Assembly (NCBI RefSeq): GCF_036504375.1
Contig: NZ_DASXVH010000045.1
Coordinates: forward strand, 1 to 64,000
DNA length: 64,000 nucleotides
From: Novimethylophilus sp036504375
Lineage (GTDB): Bacteria; Pseudomonadota; Gammaproteobacteria; Burkholderiales; Methylophilaceae
Direction: 5' to 3'
Made by a program: the position numbers and the translations under genes. The notes under the pieces are model-generated. The model saw only the letters and a program-made list of their open reading frames with translations, was not told where the DNA came from and made no database searches. Positions 1 to 7,227 of this stretch are shown here, in pieces. Within the stretch, counting starts at the first letter, position 1, and every line of letters starts with the position of its first letter.

Positions 1-408
1 CGGCAGCAAGTGGTTTCAATCCTCGCCTGCCCCGGAGGGCAGGCGCTACGCGAAGGGCGCAGAAAATTGGGATTTCGCACGATCGTTTCAATCCTCGCCT
101 GCCCCGGAGGGCAGGCGCTACACATGTTGGCGATGTTGCCAGCACCGGCGCCAGTGTTTCAATCCTCGCCTGCCCCGGAGGGCAGGCGCTACGCCAGGGC
201 TTCGCGGTCGGCTGGGTACTTTAAAGCGTTTCAATCCTCGCCTGCCCCGGAGGGCAGGCGCTACGGCGTGATCTTTTCGAGGGTGCGGCCACCAAAAAAG
301 TTTCAATCCTCGCCTGCCCCGGAGGGCAGGCGCTACGCTGGCCGAAGTGATCAAAACTGGCGAATCGATTTGTTTCAATCCTCGCCTGCCCCGGAGGGCA
401 GGCGCTAC
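1..408 (-). CRISPR. Type I-C CRISPR array (leader-proximal end; continues beyond left edge)
   Basis: Six identical 37-bp repeats lie at 13-49, 85-121, 156-192, 228-264, 300-336 and 372-408. Between them are five spacers of 35, 34, 35, 35 and 35 bp, and positions 1-12 are the end of a further spacer. Read on the minus strand each repeat starts GTAGCGCC, contains a 9-bp stem (CGCCTGCCC / GGGCAGGCG, loop TCCG) and ends GAGGATTGAAAC. That ending is the usual 3' end of type I-C repeats, so transcription is on the minus strand, the same as the cas genes. The predicted crRNA 5' handle is AGGATTGAAAC. At 37 bp the repeat is longer than the roughly 32 bp common for I-C. Spacer targets cannot be identified from this window. 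Confidence 0.97.
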
Positions 409-586
409 AGTACAACTACAATTGCATGATACATCGGGATAATTCTACTTGGGGACGCGAACCCTTGATATGCAGGGGTTGGCAAAGGTGGGAACAGAAA
501 ACAGAATTTAACATTCTCATTGATTATCAATGCACTACATTTCGCGCGAACCCGCCGCACATTTGTCGTTGCTTGACGTTCGCGCA
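409..586 (-). promoter_or_regulatory. CRISPR leader
   Basis: This 178-bp AT-richer stretch separates cas2 from the leader-proximal repeat and has no convincing ORF. Repeat orientation makes this the upstream end of the array, so it should hold the array promoter and the spacer-integration signals. On the minus strand a TTGATA box and an AT-rich stretch (TTAAATTC) are visible, but their spacing is not ideal. A short inverted repeat, AACCC...GGGTT, is at about 460-481. The leader role is inferred from position. Confidence 0.75.
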
Positions 587-877
587 TCAGACCACCAGTG
601 GAGCGTCGAAATCAACCGCACGAAAATTGCCGTATTCCTTGACGTGCAGGTCCACCGGTTCTGTCAGTCGGTACAAACGAAGATTATCTTCCTTGTCGTT
701 AATTTCGGCCAACAAGCGCCGCTCCAAATCTTCGTATTGCATCTGATTGACGCTACATTCAAACACGGATTTCTGCACGCGCTGCCCGACTCCTTCGCAG
801 ATTTTTGCCACACGCCGCAATCGGCGGCGACCTTCCCGCGTTTCCGTCGAGACATCGTAAGTGACGATAATCAGCAC
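587..877 (-). CDS. cas2: CRISPR-associated endonuclease Cas2
   Basis: This 96-residue protein is the partner of Cas1 in spacer integration. Its N-terminus, MLIIVTYDVSTE, is the ferredoxin-like beta strand with the conserved Asp of Cas2, and the length is normal. The region around NDKEDNLRLYRL matches the Cas2 core. It begins 8 bp after cas1 and so is probably cotranscribed with it, ending next to the CRISPR leader. Confidence 0.96.
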   Translation of the reverse strand: MLIIVTYDVSTETREGRRRLRRVAKICEGVGQRVQKSVFECSVNQMQYEDLERRLLAEINDKEDNLRLYRLTEPVDLHVKEYGNFRAVDFDAPLVV

Positions 878-885
878 TTTGTCCC

Positions 886-1920
886 TTATCGCACAAGGAA
901 AGGCATGTAGCCTTCCATTTCGCCGCGGATTGTTCTTGCCATGAATCGCGCTTGCAGCATGGGCAACAGGCCCAGCGGGGTTTTGGTTTCGAGCAAGGGA
1001 TGGGTGAGCTCCTCCTGTTTGCGCTCCTGATAGGCAACGACGACGGTTTTGCGCGCATCGCCGTGCAAATTGACCGCGCCGCCTTCGCGCAGGTCAAAGT
1101 CATCCGGGGTGATTTGCCCGCGATTGATAAGGGTCAGCGCCAAGCGGTCAGCCAGCACCGAGCGGAATTCCTCCATCAAATCCAGGGCAAGCGCGGCACG
1201 CCCGGGACGGACGGCATGCAGGAAGCCGAGCTGCGGATCAAGGCCGACAGCTTCCAGCGCGGAGCGGCAATCGTTCATCAGCATGGAGTAAAGAAACGAC
1301 AACAAGGCATTGAACCGGTCGCGCGGCGGGCGACGGGTGCGGCCATCCATGGAAAAATCATCGCGGACATCGCGGCGCACCAGCGCGGGCAAAGCGGAGA
1401 AGTAGATTTTGGCGGCATCGCCTTCGATACCGCGCACGGCGTCCAGGTCGGGAGCATACGGCAGATTGCGCACCGAGCGCGCCAAAGCCGTGGCGGCGGC
1501 ACCGAGAGTACGGCTGTCTTCATCGTCGGCAGATTCGCGCGCGCCGCGCAGCAATACCTGGCGGGAATTGCGCAGTTTTCCGGCAATAACTGCCTGTGCC
1601 ATTTGCAGGGAAAAAGAAGGCTCCGGGGCTTGCCGATGTTGCGCCTGCCGCAGCAGGATGTTGCCGGAGACGGCGCCCTCCAGCCGCGCCTTGAAACGCC
1701 CGTTGCCATCCAGCAACACCATGCTGATACCGTCATCCGCACAGCGGTGCATGAGGGCGGGCGAAACCATGATATTGCCCAGACACACCACGCTGCCCAA
1801 GTGATGCAGCGGCACCTGAAGCCGTTTTTCATGTTCCACGTCCACGCGCAGGGTGTCGTTCTCCAGATGGAGATAACTGCGAGGTGTCATGACGTAAAGC
1901 GTGTTGAGTATCTGGCGCAT
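886..1920 (-). CDS. cas1: CRISPR-associated endonuclease Cas1 (type I-C)
   Basis: This 344-residue integrase forms the adaptation complex with Cas2 and inserts new spacers at the leader end. The metal-binding residues are visible: Glu in GIEGDAAKIYF, His in GFLHAVRPGR and the acidic residue in LALDLMEEFR. The N-terminal beta domain starts MRQILNTLYV, as in type I-C Cas1. In most I-C loci cas1 directly follows cas4. Here the two are separated by a toxin-antitoxin pair on the opposite strand, so cas1-cas2 must be reached by long read-through or by a promoter inside 1921-2650. Confidence 0.97.
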   Translation of the reverse strand: MRQILNTLYVMTPRSYLHLENDTLRVDVEHEKRLQVPLHHLGSVVCLGNIMVSPALMHRCADDGISMVLLDGNGRFKARLEGAVSGNILLRQAQHRQAPEPSFSLQMAQAVIAGKLRNSRQVLLRGARESADDEDSRTLGAAATALARSVRNLPYAPDLDAVRGIEGDAAKIYFSALPALVRRDVRDDFSMDGRTRRPPRDRFNALLSFLYSMLMNDCRSALEAVGLDPQLGFLHAVRPGRAALALDLMEEFRSVLADRLALTLINRGQITPDDFDLREGGAVNLHGDARKTVVVAYQERKQEELTHPLLETKTPLGLLPMLQARFMARTIRGEMEGYMPFLVR

Positions 1921-1934
1921 GGGTGCTAAGCTGT

Positions 1935-1950
1935 GTACCTTATTGCGTAC
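1935..1950. promoter_or_regulatory. Putative Phd/YefM-type operator
   Basis: Two GTAC cores (1935-1938 and 1947-1950), in the contexts TGTACC and CGTACT, sit 12 bp apart in the 41-bp gap between the divergent starts of cas1 and the antitoxin. YefM/Phd antitoxins autoregulate by binding TGTACA-like cores, so this is a reasonable candidate. A clear -35/-10 pair for the antitoxin was not found. A Shine-Dalgarno sequence, GGAGAG, is present just before the antitoxin ATG. Confidence 0.4.
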
Positions 1951-1961
1951 TGGAGAGTGTC

Positions 1962-2267
1962 ATGGATTTTGTCACCACCAAAGAACTTCGCGCCGAATCC
2001 GGCAAGGTGTGGGCCAAACTGGAAGCGGGCGAAGATATTGTCATCATGCGTAACGGCAAGCCTTTTGCGCTGATGGTGCATACCGAGCCAACACGGCTGG
2101 AAGAAGACTTGCGCGCCATCCGGGCGGAACGCTTCGCCGAGAACGTGCGCAAAATGCAACAGCGCTCCGTCGAGCAAGGGCTGGATAAAATGACCATGGA
2201 AGAAATTGATGCCGAGATTGCGCTGATGCGTAAAGAGCGAAAGGAACGCAGTGCGGGCGGTCATTGA
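1962..2267 (+). CDS. Phd/YefM-family antitoxin
   Basis: This 101-residue antitoxin of a type II pair begins MDFVTTKELRAESGKVW and continues with EDIVIMRNGKPFALMV, the standard Phd/YefM DNA-binding fold. The C-terminal half is charged and helical, as expected for toxin neutralisation. The ATG at 1962 is chosen because GGAGAG lies 5 bp upstream; an in-frame upstream Met (1923) lacks such a site. It overlaps the toxin gene by 17 bp. It lies on the plus strand, against the direction of the cas genes on both sides. Confidence 0.85.
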   Translation: MDFVTTKELRAESGKVWAKLEAGEDIVIMRNGKPFALMVHTEPTRLEEDLRAIRAERFAENVRKMQQRSVEQGLDKMTMEEIDAEIALMRKERKERSAGGH

Positions 2268-2652
2268 TACCAACATTCTGGTATCGGCACTGCTCACCCC
2301 CGGCGGGGTATCTGCGCAATTGATTGCGGCCATACGCAGCCAGACCATGATCCCAGTCGTCAGCCAGAGCATTCTTGCGGAATATGCCGAAATTTTGAAC
2401 CGCCCCAAATTCGGCTTCTCCCACGACCGGATTACCAGCTTGCTGGAAGATATGAAAGGGCTGGCGCTGGTGATGAACCCGCGGCCTATCCCACTCCAGG
2501 ATTTACCAGACCCCGACGATGCGCCTTTTATCGCGGCTGCACTCGCCGCTGGTTGCGCCATCATTACCGGCAACAGCAAGCATTTTCCACCGGAAACCGG
2601 CGTGGAAATTCTCTCGCCCGCCGAAGCACTAATGCGCCTGAAAGCTGCGTAA
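2251..2652 (+). CDS. PIN-domain toxin (COG1569-like)
   Basis: This 133-residue predicted ribonuclease toxin begins with GTG. The PIN acidic residues are visible: Asp in VIDTNILVSALL, Glu in ILAEYAEIL, and the DPDDAPFIAAALAAGC / IITGNSKHF segment carrying the C-terminal acidic cluster. It matches the putative TA toxin, PIN family, rather than classical VapC. It is translationally coupled to the antitoxin (17-bp overlap) and ends 4 bp before the stop of cas4, which converges on it. Confidence 0.85.
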   Translation: MRAVIDTNILVSALLTPGGVSAQLIAAIRSQTMIPVVSQSILAEYAEILNRPKFGFSHDRITSLLEDMKGLALVMNPRPIPLQDLPDPDDAPFIAAALAAGCAIITGNSKHFPPETGVEILSPAEALMRLKAA

Positions 2653-2656
2653 AAGC

Positions 2657-3286
2657 TCATTCCTGCACCTCGAACAATGTAGCGACAAACCCCTGCTGTT
2701 TGCCTTTTTCCGCCAGTGCCTCCGGCTGGCAGATTTCCTTGAGTGAGCACTCATTGCAGCGCTTGTCGTTAACGGGCGGGGGAAGCTGTCCGGAAGCCAG
2801 CATGGCGCGGATGGCGGCAATGGTATCCATCATCTGCCGCCGCAGTTCGGGGCCAATCACCACCTCGCGACGGCGACGCGAGCCATGATGATAAATCGCA
2901 CCCTTGGGTACGGGCTTGCCGGTCATTTCTTCCAGGCAAACCGCTTGCGCGGCCAACTGCAAATCGTCGTGCAGTTTTTCGCGCTTTTTGCCGTGCTTGT
3001 ATTCCACCGGGTAGATCGTCCCATCGGTGCGGAATTCCACCACGTCGCATTTGCCTACCAACCCCAGAGTATCGGAAAACACCGGCAACGCGCGTTCGAT
3101 ACGCGCGCCGGGAGCGGTTTCCCAGCCCGGCTCATCCACCCGCTCATGCGCCGCGTTGCCGCGCATAGTGTGGACATTTTCGTCGAAAGCCTGCTCCAGA
3201 TGGATCAAGGCGCACTGGCGCGGGCAATAACTCCAGTGCTGGAGGGCAGAAAGCATGAGCGGGTCATCGGGCTCGCCGGTTTCCAT
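2657..3286 (-). CDS. cas4: CRISPR-associated Cas4 exonuclease
   Basis: This 209-residue RecB-like nuclease trims and selects prespacers with the correct PAM for Cas1-Cas2. The four Fe-S cysteines are visible: one in SYCPRQCALIHLEQ and the C-terminal set in RCNECSLKEIC. The nuclease motif is GKCDVVEF...YPVEYKHGK. Start 3286 (METGEP) lies 5 bp after the hicA stop; the Met at 3256 (MLSALQHW) is an alternative. A longer upstream frame would run through hicA and was not used. It probably belongs to the cas5-cas8c-cas7-hicBA transcript. Confidence 0.93.
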   Translation of the reverse strand: METGEPDDPLMLSALQHWSYCPRQCALIHLEQAFDENVHTMRGNAAHERVDEPGWETAPGARIERALPVFSDTLGLVGKCDVVEFRTDGTIYPVEYKHGKKREKLHDDLQLAAQAVCLEEMTGKPVPKGAIYHHGSRRRREVVIGPELRRQMMDTIAAIRAMLASGQLPPPVNDKRCNECSLKEICQPEALAEKGKQQGFVATLFEVQE

Positions 3287-3291
3287 CGAAT

Positions 3292-3534
3292 TCAGCCGAA
3301 TAGTCTGGCAATCAGCGCATCCCGCGTCAGCCGGTGATGCGCGGCGACATCCGCCAGAATCGCCGCCAATGTGCCCACCCGCAATGGATCGTGCAATGGG
3401 ATGGTCAGATGATGCTCCTCGGGAGAAGCACAAGTCAGGCGGACATGGCTGCCTGATTGCCGGGTGGCCTGATACCCCAGCCGCTCCAGCGCCTTGATAA
3501 GTCGCGCACCGGACAGGTCACGCGGCAACTTCAT
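3292..3534 (-). CDS. hicA: HicA-family mRNA interferase toxin
   Basis: This 80-residue protein has the dsRNA-binding-like HicA fold. The sequence MKLPRDLSGARLIKALERLGY followed by QSGSHVRLT carries the catalytic His of HicA toxins. It overlaps hicB by 4 bp (ATGA) and is followed 5 bp later by cas4, so toxin and cas4 share one transcript with the interference genes. Confidence 0.9.
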   Translation of the reverse strand: MKLPRDLSGARLIKALERLGYQATRQSGSHVRLTCASPEEHHLTIPLHDPLRVGTLAAILADVAAHHRLTRDALIARLFG

Positions 3535-3737
3535 ACCGCGATCACTTCCTCGCGGGTGAAATGCAGGCGGATCATCTGCGGGGCATGGCCTTCGTCAAAA
3601 TGGCAATGCACCGCGTCGCGCACTTGCTGGTGCAGGGTTTCCAGATCGTCCGCCTCGGTGAAGATGGACGTTCCGAGTGCCCGCGCCGTATATCCGCCCT
3701 CCGGCGCGTCTTCGACAAGAAACAGGATTTCGTTCAT
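3531..3737 (-). CDS. hicB: HicB-like antitoxin (short form)
   Basis: This 68-residue partner of HicA has the partially degraded RNase H-like fold (MNEILFLVEDAPEGGYTARALG...). It lacks an obvious C-terminal DNA-binding domain, which fits control by the host operon rather than by itself. Homologues of this short form are often misnamed 2-oxoisovalerate dehydrogenase. Start 3737 is chosen because AGGAAGG lies just upstream, inside the end of cas7. The start codon is one base after the cas7 stop, so cas7, hicB, hicA and cas4 form a seamless string. Confidence 0.85.
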   Translation of the reverse strand: MNEILFLVEDAPEGGYTARALGTSIFTEADDLETLHQQVRDAVHCHFDEGHAPQMIRLHFTREEVIAV

Positions 3738-3738
3738 T

Positions 3739-4620
3739 TCAGGCCTTCCTTTCAAGCGTGACGCCGGGCGGCATCCCCTCCTCATTCACGGAAACAGTAT
3801 AGTCCGAGAAATCGCGCGGCACGGCAACGCCATCGTTGAGTTTGGGCTGGATGCGGGAGAACAGGCTGTGAGCAGGGGCGTTGCCAAGCTGGCTGTCGTG
3901 CCTGAATACATACAGCCCGCGTGTCGCCATCTCACCACGGGCGGCGGAACGGTCATGCTCGAACATTTGCTCCAGCGACTTCCAGAGCAATTCGAGGTCT
4001 TCTTCCGAGAAGCCGGTCTGGTTGGCGAGATGGGCGGAGACGAAACCGTGGGCGATATACAAGCCATATGGCACGGTGAATTTACGGCCCATGGTACGGT
4101 TGTCGCCATCCTGCTTTTCGGCTTCGGCCTCGGTGGCAACGGCCATGCGGGTGATGGAATGCTCCTGCGCCACGACCGGATCGACGGAGCGGGCAAAAGT
4201 CAGCTGCACCGGGCCGCGCACCTGGCCGCAGTTGACGCCGGTGGACATGACCGCGCCGAAGGTACGCACGTCGTAAAAGTTCTTGCACATCCAGTCGCGT
4301 GCCTCATTCACCTTGTCGCCGCCCTTGCGCTTCTTGTCCTCGCCACCCAGCAGGTCGGCAGCCCCGATGCCTTGGTAAGCGCGCTCGTGTTGCTTGTTGA
4401 GGATGGCTTTTTCCTTGACGTAAATCTCGAATGGCGGCTGTTCGCCCTTGACGATGCCGACGAAGTTGCGCACTTTGCGCTTGAGGGAAACATCCGTCAC
4501 CAAGCCACGCCCGGTTTCCGCATCCACGCGCGGCAGGTTGCCTGCGTCCGGGTCACCGTTAGGGTTGCCGTCCTTCACGTCGAACAGCAGGACAAAGTCG
4601 TATCGGTTATTCAGTGCCAT
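3739..4620 (-). CDS. cas7c: Cas7c (Csd2), type I-C Cascade backbone
   Basis: This 293-residue RAMP protein polymerises along the crRNA spacer. The N-terminus MALNNRYDFVLLFDVKDGNPNGDPD and the GLVTDVSLKRKVRNFV motif are diagnostic of Csd2. TFARSVDPVVAQEHSITRMAVAT is the conserved central core. Its length is typical. It starts 4 bp after the cas8c stop. Confidence 0.97.
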   Translation of the reverse strand: MALNNRYDFVLLFDVKDGNPNGDPDAGNLPRVDAETGRGLVTDVSLKRKVRNFVGIVKGEQPPFEIYVKEKAILNKQHERAYQGIGAADLLGGEDKKRKGGDKVNEARDWMCKNFYDVRTFGAVMSTGVNCGQVRGPVQLTFARSVDPVVAQEHSITRMAVATEAEAEKQDGDNRTMGRKFTVPYGLYIAHGFVSAHLANQTGFSEEDLELLWKSLEQMFEHDRSAARGEMATRGLYVFRHDSQLGNAPAHSLFSRIQPKLNDGVAVPRDFSDYTVSVNEEGMPPGVTLERKA

Positions 4621-4624
4621 GATG

Positions 4625-5020
4625 TTATTCTCCCTGAGTGGTGGGTTCGGATTTGGTGAAGAATGCCTGCCGCTGGTGGTAATAGCCGACGGCGAAACTG
4701 CCTTGGTCTTGCAATCTAAGCTGAGGAGGGAAATCGTCGATGCCGATAAAAATTTTTGCTATGTAATCATCGGGCTTGTTGTCTTCAAAAGCACGATAAA
4801 GAATCTTCCTTCCTCGCTCGTCCAGTTTAGCTACATGATGATTCTTGAGCTTAAGCAAGGTTGGAAACACCGTAACGGGTGTACTCGATGCCGCACCATA
4901 AAAGCGATCTCGAATCGTGGCATTGATATTGGGTTGGGCTACTTCTTGAATTTTTTCCAGCACCGCGAACAGCCTGCCCAGCCGATAGGCGGGATTAGTA
5001 TTGCTTTCGTCCAGTGACAC
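4625..5020 (-). CDS. cas11c: Cas11c small subunit from internal start in cas8c
   Basis: In type I-C the Cascade small subunit is made from an internal start near the 3' end of cas8c. Here a strong Shine-Dalgarno sequence, AAGGAGGA (5035-5028), stands 7 nt before an in-frame GTG at 5020-5018, which is Val448 of Cas8c. Translation from it gives 131 residues beginning (M)SLDESNTNPAYRLGRL, the helical C-terminal domain. The internal site is stronger than the ribosome sites of most neighbouring genes. The family precedent is established; expression here is inferred. Confidence 0.78.
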   Translation of the reverse strand: MSLDESNTNPAYRLGRLFAVLEKIQEVAQPNINATIRDRFYGAASSTPVTVFPTLLKLKNHHVAKLDERGRKILYRAFEDNKPDDYIAKIFIGIDDFPPQLRLQDQGSFAVGYYHQRQAFFTKSEPTTQGE

Positions 5021-6361
5021 CTTGAGTTCCTCCTTGCCTGAGTGACGGTTGATGCATGCCTTGATGATCGCGGCGCGCGGGTAGGTAACTTCTTGTTCAG
5101 CGCGGATACGGCGAATCGTGCCGGAGAGCAGGGTTTGTGGGTACGGCAAGTTTTCGATGATACCGCGCATCAACTCGCCGCCAAGATTGGGGGGGATGTT
5201 TTCCGCCTTGCCCTGTGTCGCCGTGGCAACCAGCAGGCGGAACAGCGAAAGCGTTTGCGGCTCGTGCGGGGCATGGGCAATGCGGATGTCGTCGAAATGA
5301 CGGCGGATGTTGACCGCCAGTTCGCCCACGGTTTTGCAATGCCAGAAGCGTACCGCGATGCGCGCGGCGTTGGGCGCCAGCCCCAGCACGTAAAAGCGCG
5401 TGCCGTCATCCTCGAAATTGCTCACGCCGCTTTGCGGCCCGGCAAGCAAGGCCGCGACGGCTTGCGTTCCGGTATCGGGATTGTCCTTGTCCGGCTCGCC
5501 GAACACGCTGGAAAACAGCGTTTCCATTGCGTGCCCCGGCTGTTCCGCCCAGAACACGGTGGAGGCATCGCCCACCTGGATGCGCTGCCGCGAGCCTTTT
5601 GCCAGCAGATGGTTGAGCGCTGTGGTGTAGGCAAAGGCCGCGCGTTTGCCCACAGGCGCATTTGCGCCTTGCTCCTTGCCGTAGGAACGGAACGCATCGA
5701 GGTTGAACGAAACGATATTCGCCCCGGAACTCTGCGCGCCCCACACACCCTTGACCGAGGGATGCAGGCGCTCAATCACGTCGTCCTCGCCGGACACCAG
5801 GCACAGCGCGCTTTCCGCGCCATCCTCCCGCCCGCCGGACGACAGCGCCGCCGTCACCGCCTCGCGTTCGCAAACCGGGTAAGGGTCGCCTTCAAGTCGG
5901 AAGGTCAGGTTGGCCCCGCTTTCCAAAATTTCCGCCCAGCGCGGGTTGGCAAACACCGCGTCAAAATCGCCGCGTTCGAGAAAGGCCAGCACCGCGCGTA
6001 TCCCGGCATCGTCGGATTCCGCGAACCTATCGTGGATGGCCGCGACAAAGGCCAGATGCTGCTCACGCGCCCGCTCCGGTTTGCCCTTGCCATCCACGCC
6101 GAATACATAGCCGGGGTTATCCCACAGCAGGTTGGCGGCAACGCCGGACGAACGCTTGACCGTCTGCGGCACCAGAAAGGATTTGGCGACCCGATTTCTC
6201 CCTTCGCCCTCGCTGGTAGGTTCCAATGCGGCGAATTCGCCAGCCGCTGTCAGCACCACGAGATAGGGAATCGGCTTCTGCTCGAAACCGGGCGGCGCCA
6301 GATCGCTCTCCGGCAGTCGGGTCTTGCGCTGGTAATAGTCGTTGAGCGCTTGCAATATCAT
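4625..6361 (-). CDS. cas8c: Cas8c (Csd1), large subunit of type I-C Cascade
   Basis: This 578-residue large subunit recognises the PAM and recruits Cas3. The start MILQALNDYYQRK is typical of Csd1. FWAEQPGH, EDDGTRFYVLGLAPNAARIAVRFWHCKTVGEL and NPAYRLGRLFAVLEKIQ are conserved Csd1 blocks. It overlaps the end of cas5 by 4 bp (ATGA). Its last 131 codons double as cas11c. Confidence 0.97.
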   Translation of the reverse strand: MILQALNDYYQRKTRLPESDLAPPGFEQKPIPYLVVLTAAGEFAALEPTSEGEGRNRVAKSFLVPQTVKRSSGVAANLLWDNPGYVFGVDGKGKPERAREQHLAFVAAIHDRFAESDDAGIRAVLAFLERGDFDAVFANPRWAEILESGANLTFRLEGDPYPVCEREAVTAALSSGGREDGAESALCLVSGEDDVIERLHPSVKGVWGAQSSGANIVSFNLDAFRSYGKEQGANAPVGKRAAFAYTTALNHLLAKGSRQRIQVGDASTVFWAEQPGHAMETLFSSVFGEPDKDNPDTGTQAVAALLAGPQSGVSNFEDDGTRFYVLGLAPNAARIAVRFWHCKTVGELAVNIRRHFDDIRIAHAPHEPQTLSLFRLLVATATQGKAENIPPNLGGELMRGIIENLPYPQTLLSGTIRRIRAEQEVTYPRAAIIKACINRHSGKEELKVSLDESNTNPAYRLGRLFAVLEKIQEVAQPNINATIRDRFYGAASSTPVTVFPTLLKLKNHHVAKLDERGRKILYRAFEDNKPDDYIAKIFIGIDDFPPQLRLQDQGSFAVGYYHQRQAFFTKSEPTTQGE

Positions 6362-7023
6362 CCCCGCACCTCCTCGCTATCCCAGCCCGGCACTTGCAGC
6401 ACGCTGTTTTCCAGCCTTGCGCGGAAAAAGCGCGGTTGCGGGTCGGCAGGCTTGGCGTAATCCAGGTCGTACAACATCCAGCCCAGGTCGCGGGTTTCGC
6501 TGATCGGGGCCGGTAGCAGCTGGGCCGTATCCACCAGCCGGAAATCGCAAGCGAATTCGCGGCATCCCAGATAAGGCTGGTTCACGCACTGGCCCTTCTC
6601 GGCGCGGCGCTCGAACATACCCAGGAATTTGCCCGGCGTGTTGTTTTCCCCGGCATCGGGCAGCAACTCGAAATGGGCGTGGATGCGGTAGGCCACATCA
6701 CGCAAAAACAGCCCGGCGCGCTGCTGGCGCTCGTCCTCGATGTTGAGGCCGATGTTGCCGGAACCCTTATTCATCGCCTCCTGCGCATTGCGCACGGAAA
6801 CCACAGCGCCGACCTCGTTGCGCCGCAACGTGATCCACTTGATCGGCTTCAACACCTCGATTTTGCTCACCTGCCAGCGAATCGCCGGCTTCCACAGGAT
6901 GGCCTCGAACACCGCGCGGGCAGCGGATGGCGTCATCACGTCGTAGCTCACCCGCTCGACCTTCATTTCCGGCCGGGTGAAACAGGCGAAATCGCCAGTG
7001 ACTTCAAGACAATAGGTTTTCAT
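6358..7023 (-). CDS. cas5c: Cas5c (Cas5d) crRNA-processing endonuclease
   Basis: This 221-residue RAMP protein takes the place of Cas6 in type I-C. It cuts the pre-crRNA within the repeat, leaving an 11-nt handle. MKTYCLEVTGDFACFTRPEMKVERVSYDVMTPSAARAVFEAI is the family signature, followed by the conserved WKPAIRW. FLRDVAYRIHAHFEL provides candidate catalytic Tyr/His residues. The ribosome site GGGGAAG precedes the ATG. It starts 15 bp after a small membrane-protein ORF that may share its mRNA. Confidence 0.97.
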   Translation of the reverse strand: MKTYCLEVTGDFACFTRPEMKVERVSYDVMTPSAARAVFEAILWKPAIRWQVSKIEVLKPIKWITLRRNEVGAVVSVRNAQEAMNKGSGNIGLNIEDERQQRAGLFLRDVAYRIHAHFELLPDAGENNTPGKFLGMFERRAEKGQCVNQPYLGCREFACDFRLVDTAQLLPAPISETRDLGWMLYDLDYAKPADPQPRFFRARLENSVLQVPGWDSEEVRG

Positions 7024-7038
7024 CGCTTCCCCATGTTG

Positions 7039-7158
7039 TTAGCGAGTCAAATAGGCAAATACCATCAGCCCAAGCAACAGATACAAGGCATAAAACCGAT
7101 CCGTCTGAAGCTGCGTCGTCAACAAACGCAGTTCGCGAATAATTTTGGGCCAATCCAT
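7039..7158 (-). CDS. Putative small single-pass membrane protein ahead of cas5c
   Basis: This is a 39-residue ORF, MDWPKIIREL...LYLLLGLMVFAYLTR. The N-terminal half is amphipathic and charged; the C-terminal half is one hydrophobic segment of about 16 residues. An upstream Met at 7170 would add four residues. It lies just downstream of the predicted cas5-operon promoter (7193-7221) and 15 bp before cas5c, so it would be the first gene of that transcript. No family is recognised. Support is position and protein-like composition only; the ribosome site is weak. Confidence 0.42.
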   Translation of the reverse strand: MDWPKIIRELRLLTTQLQTDRFYALYLLLGLMVFAYLTR

Positions 7159-7192
7159 AGTCGCCACCATTGCATACTTACGATGGCGGCAG

Positions 7193-7221
7193 AATATCAC
7201 ATTATTCCTAGAATGGGTAAA
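7193..7221 (-). promoter_or_regulatory. Predicted promoter of the cas5c-cas8c-cas7c-hicBA-cas4 operon
   Basis: On the minus strand a -35 box TTTACC (7221-7216) and a -10 box GATATT (7198-7193) are separated by exactly 17 bp. The -10 box is preceded by TG one base upstream (extended -10). Each box matches 4 of 6 sigma70 positions. Transcription would begin near 7186, shortly before the small membrane ORF. The site overlaps a sequence resembling a Cascade target (7205-7227). Confidence 0.5.
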
Positions 7222-7227
7222 GGTATT
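7205..7227 (+). promoter_or_regulatory. Putative target of the crRNA-like RNA (TTC PAM plus partial protospacer)
   Basis: TTC at 7205-7207 is the usual type I-C PAM. The following CTAGAATGGGTAAAGGT (7208-7224) matches the guide-like CTAGATGAGGTTAAGGT (7288-7304) at 13 of 17 positions: 1-5, 9-11 and 13-17. Mismatches fall at 6, 7, 8 and 12. The site lies between and across the -35 and -10 boxes of the predicted cas5-operon promoter, so Cascade bound here would block transcription. Positions 7-8 of a type I seed are unpaired, consistent with repression rather than cleavage. Function is inferred. Confidence 0.5.

Noticed and set aside
10..429. ORFs through the CRISPR array with repeated QSSPAPEGRRY or ACPPGQARIET units
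   Set aside because: The repeats are translated CRISPR repeats, not protein repeats.
952..1929. 325-codon plus-strand frame opposite cas1
   Set aside because: It is the antisense of a clearly conserved cas1, with no recognisable domain.
5042..6460. 472-codon plus-strand frame opposite cas8c
   Set aside because: Its translation (Arg/Gly/His-rich, no motifs) is the mirror of the Cas8c frame in GC-rich DNA.
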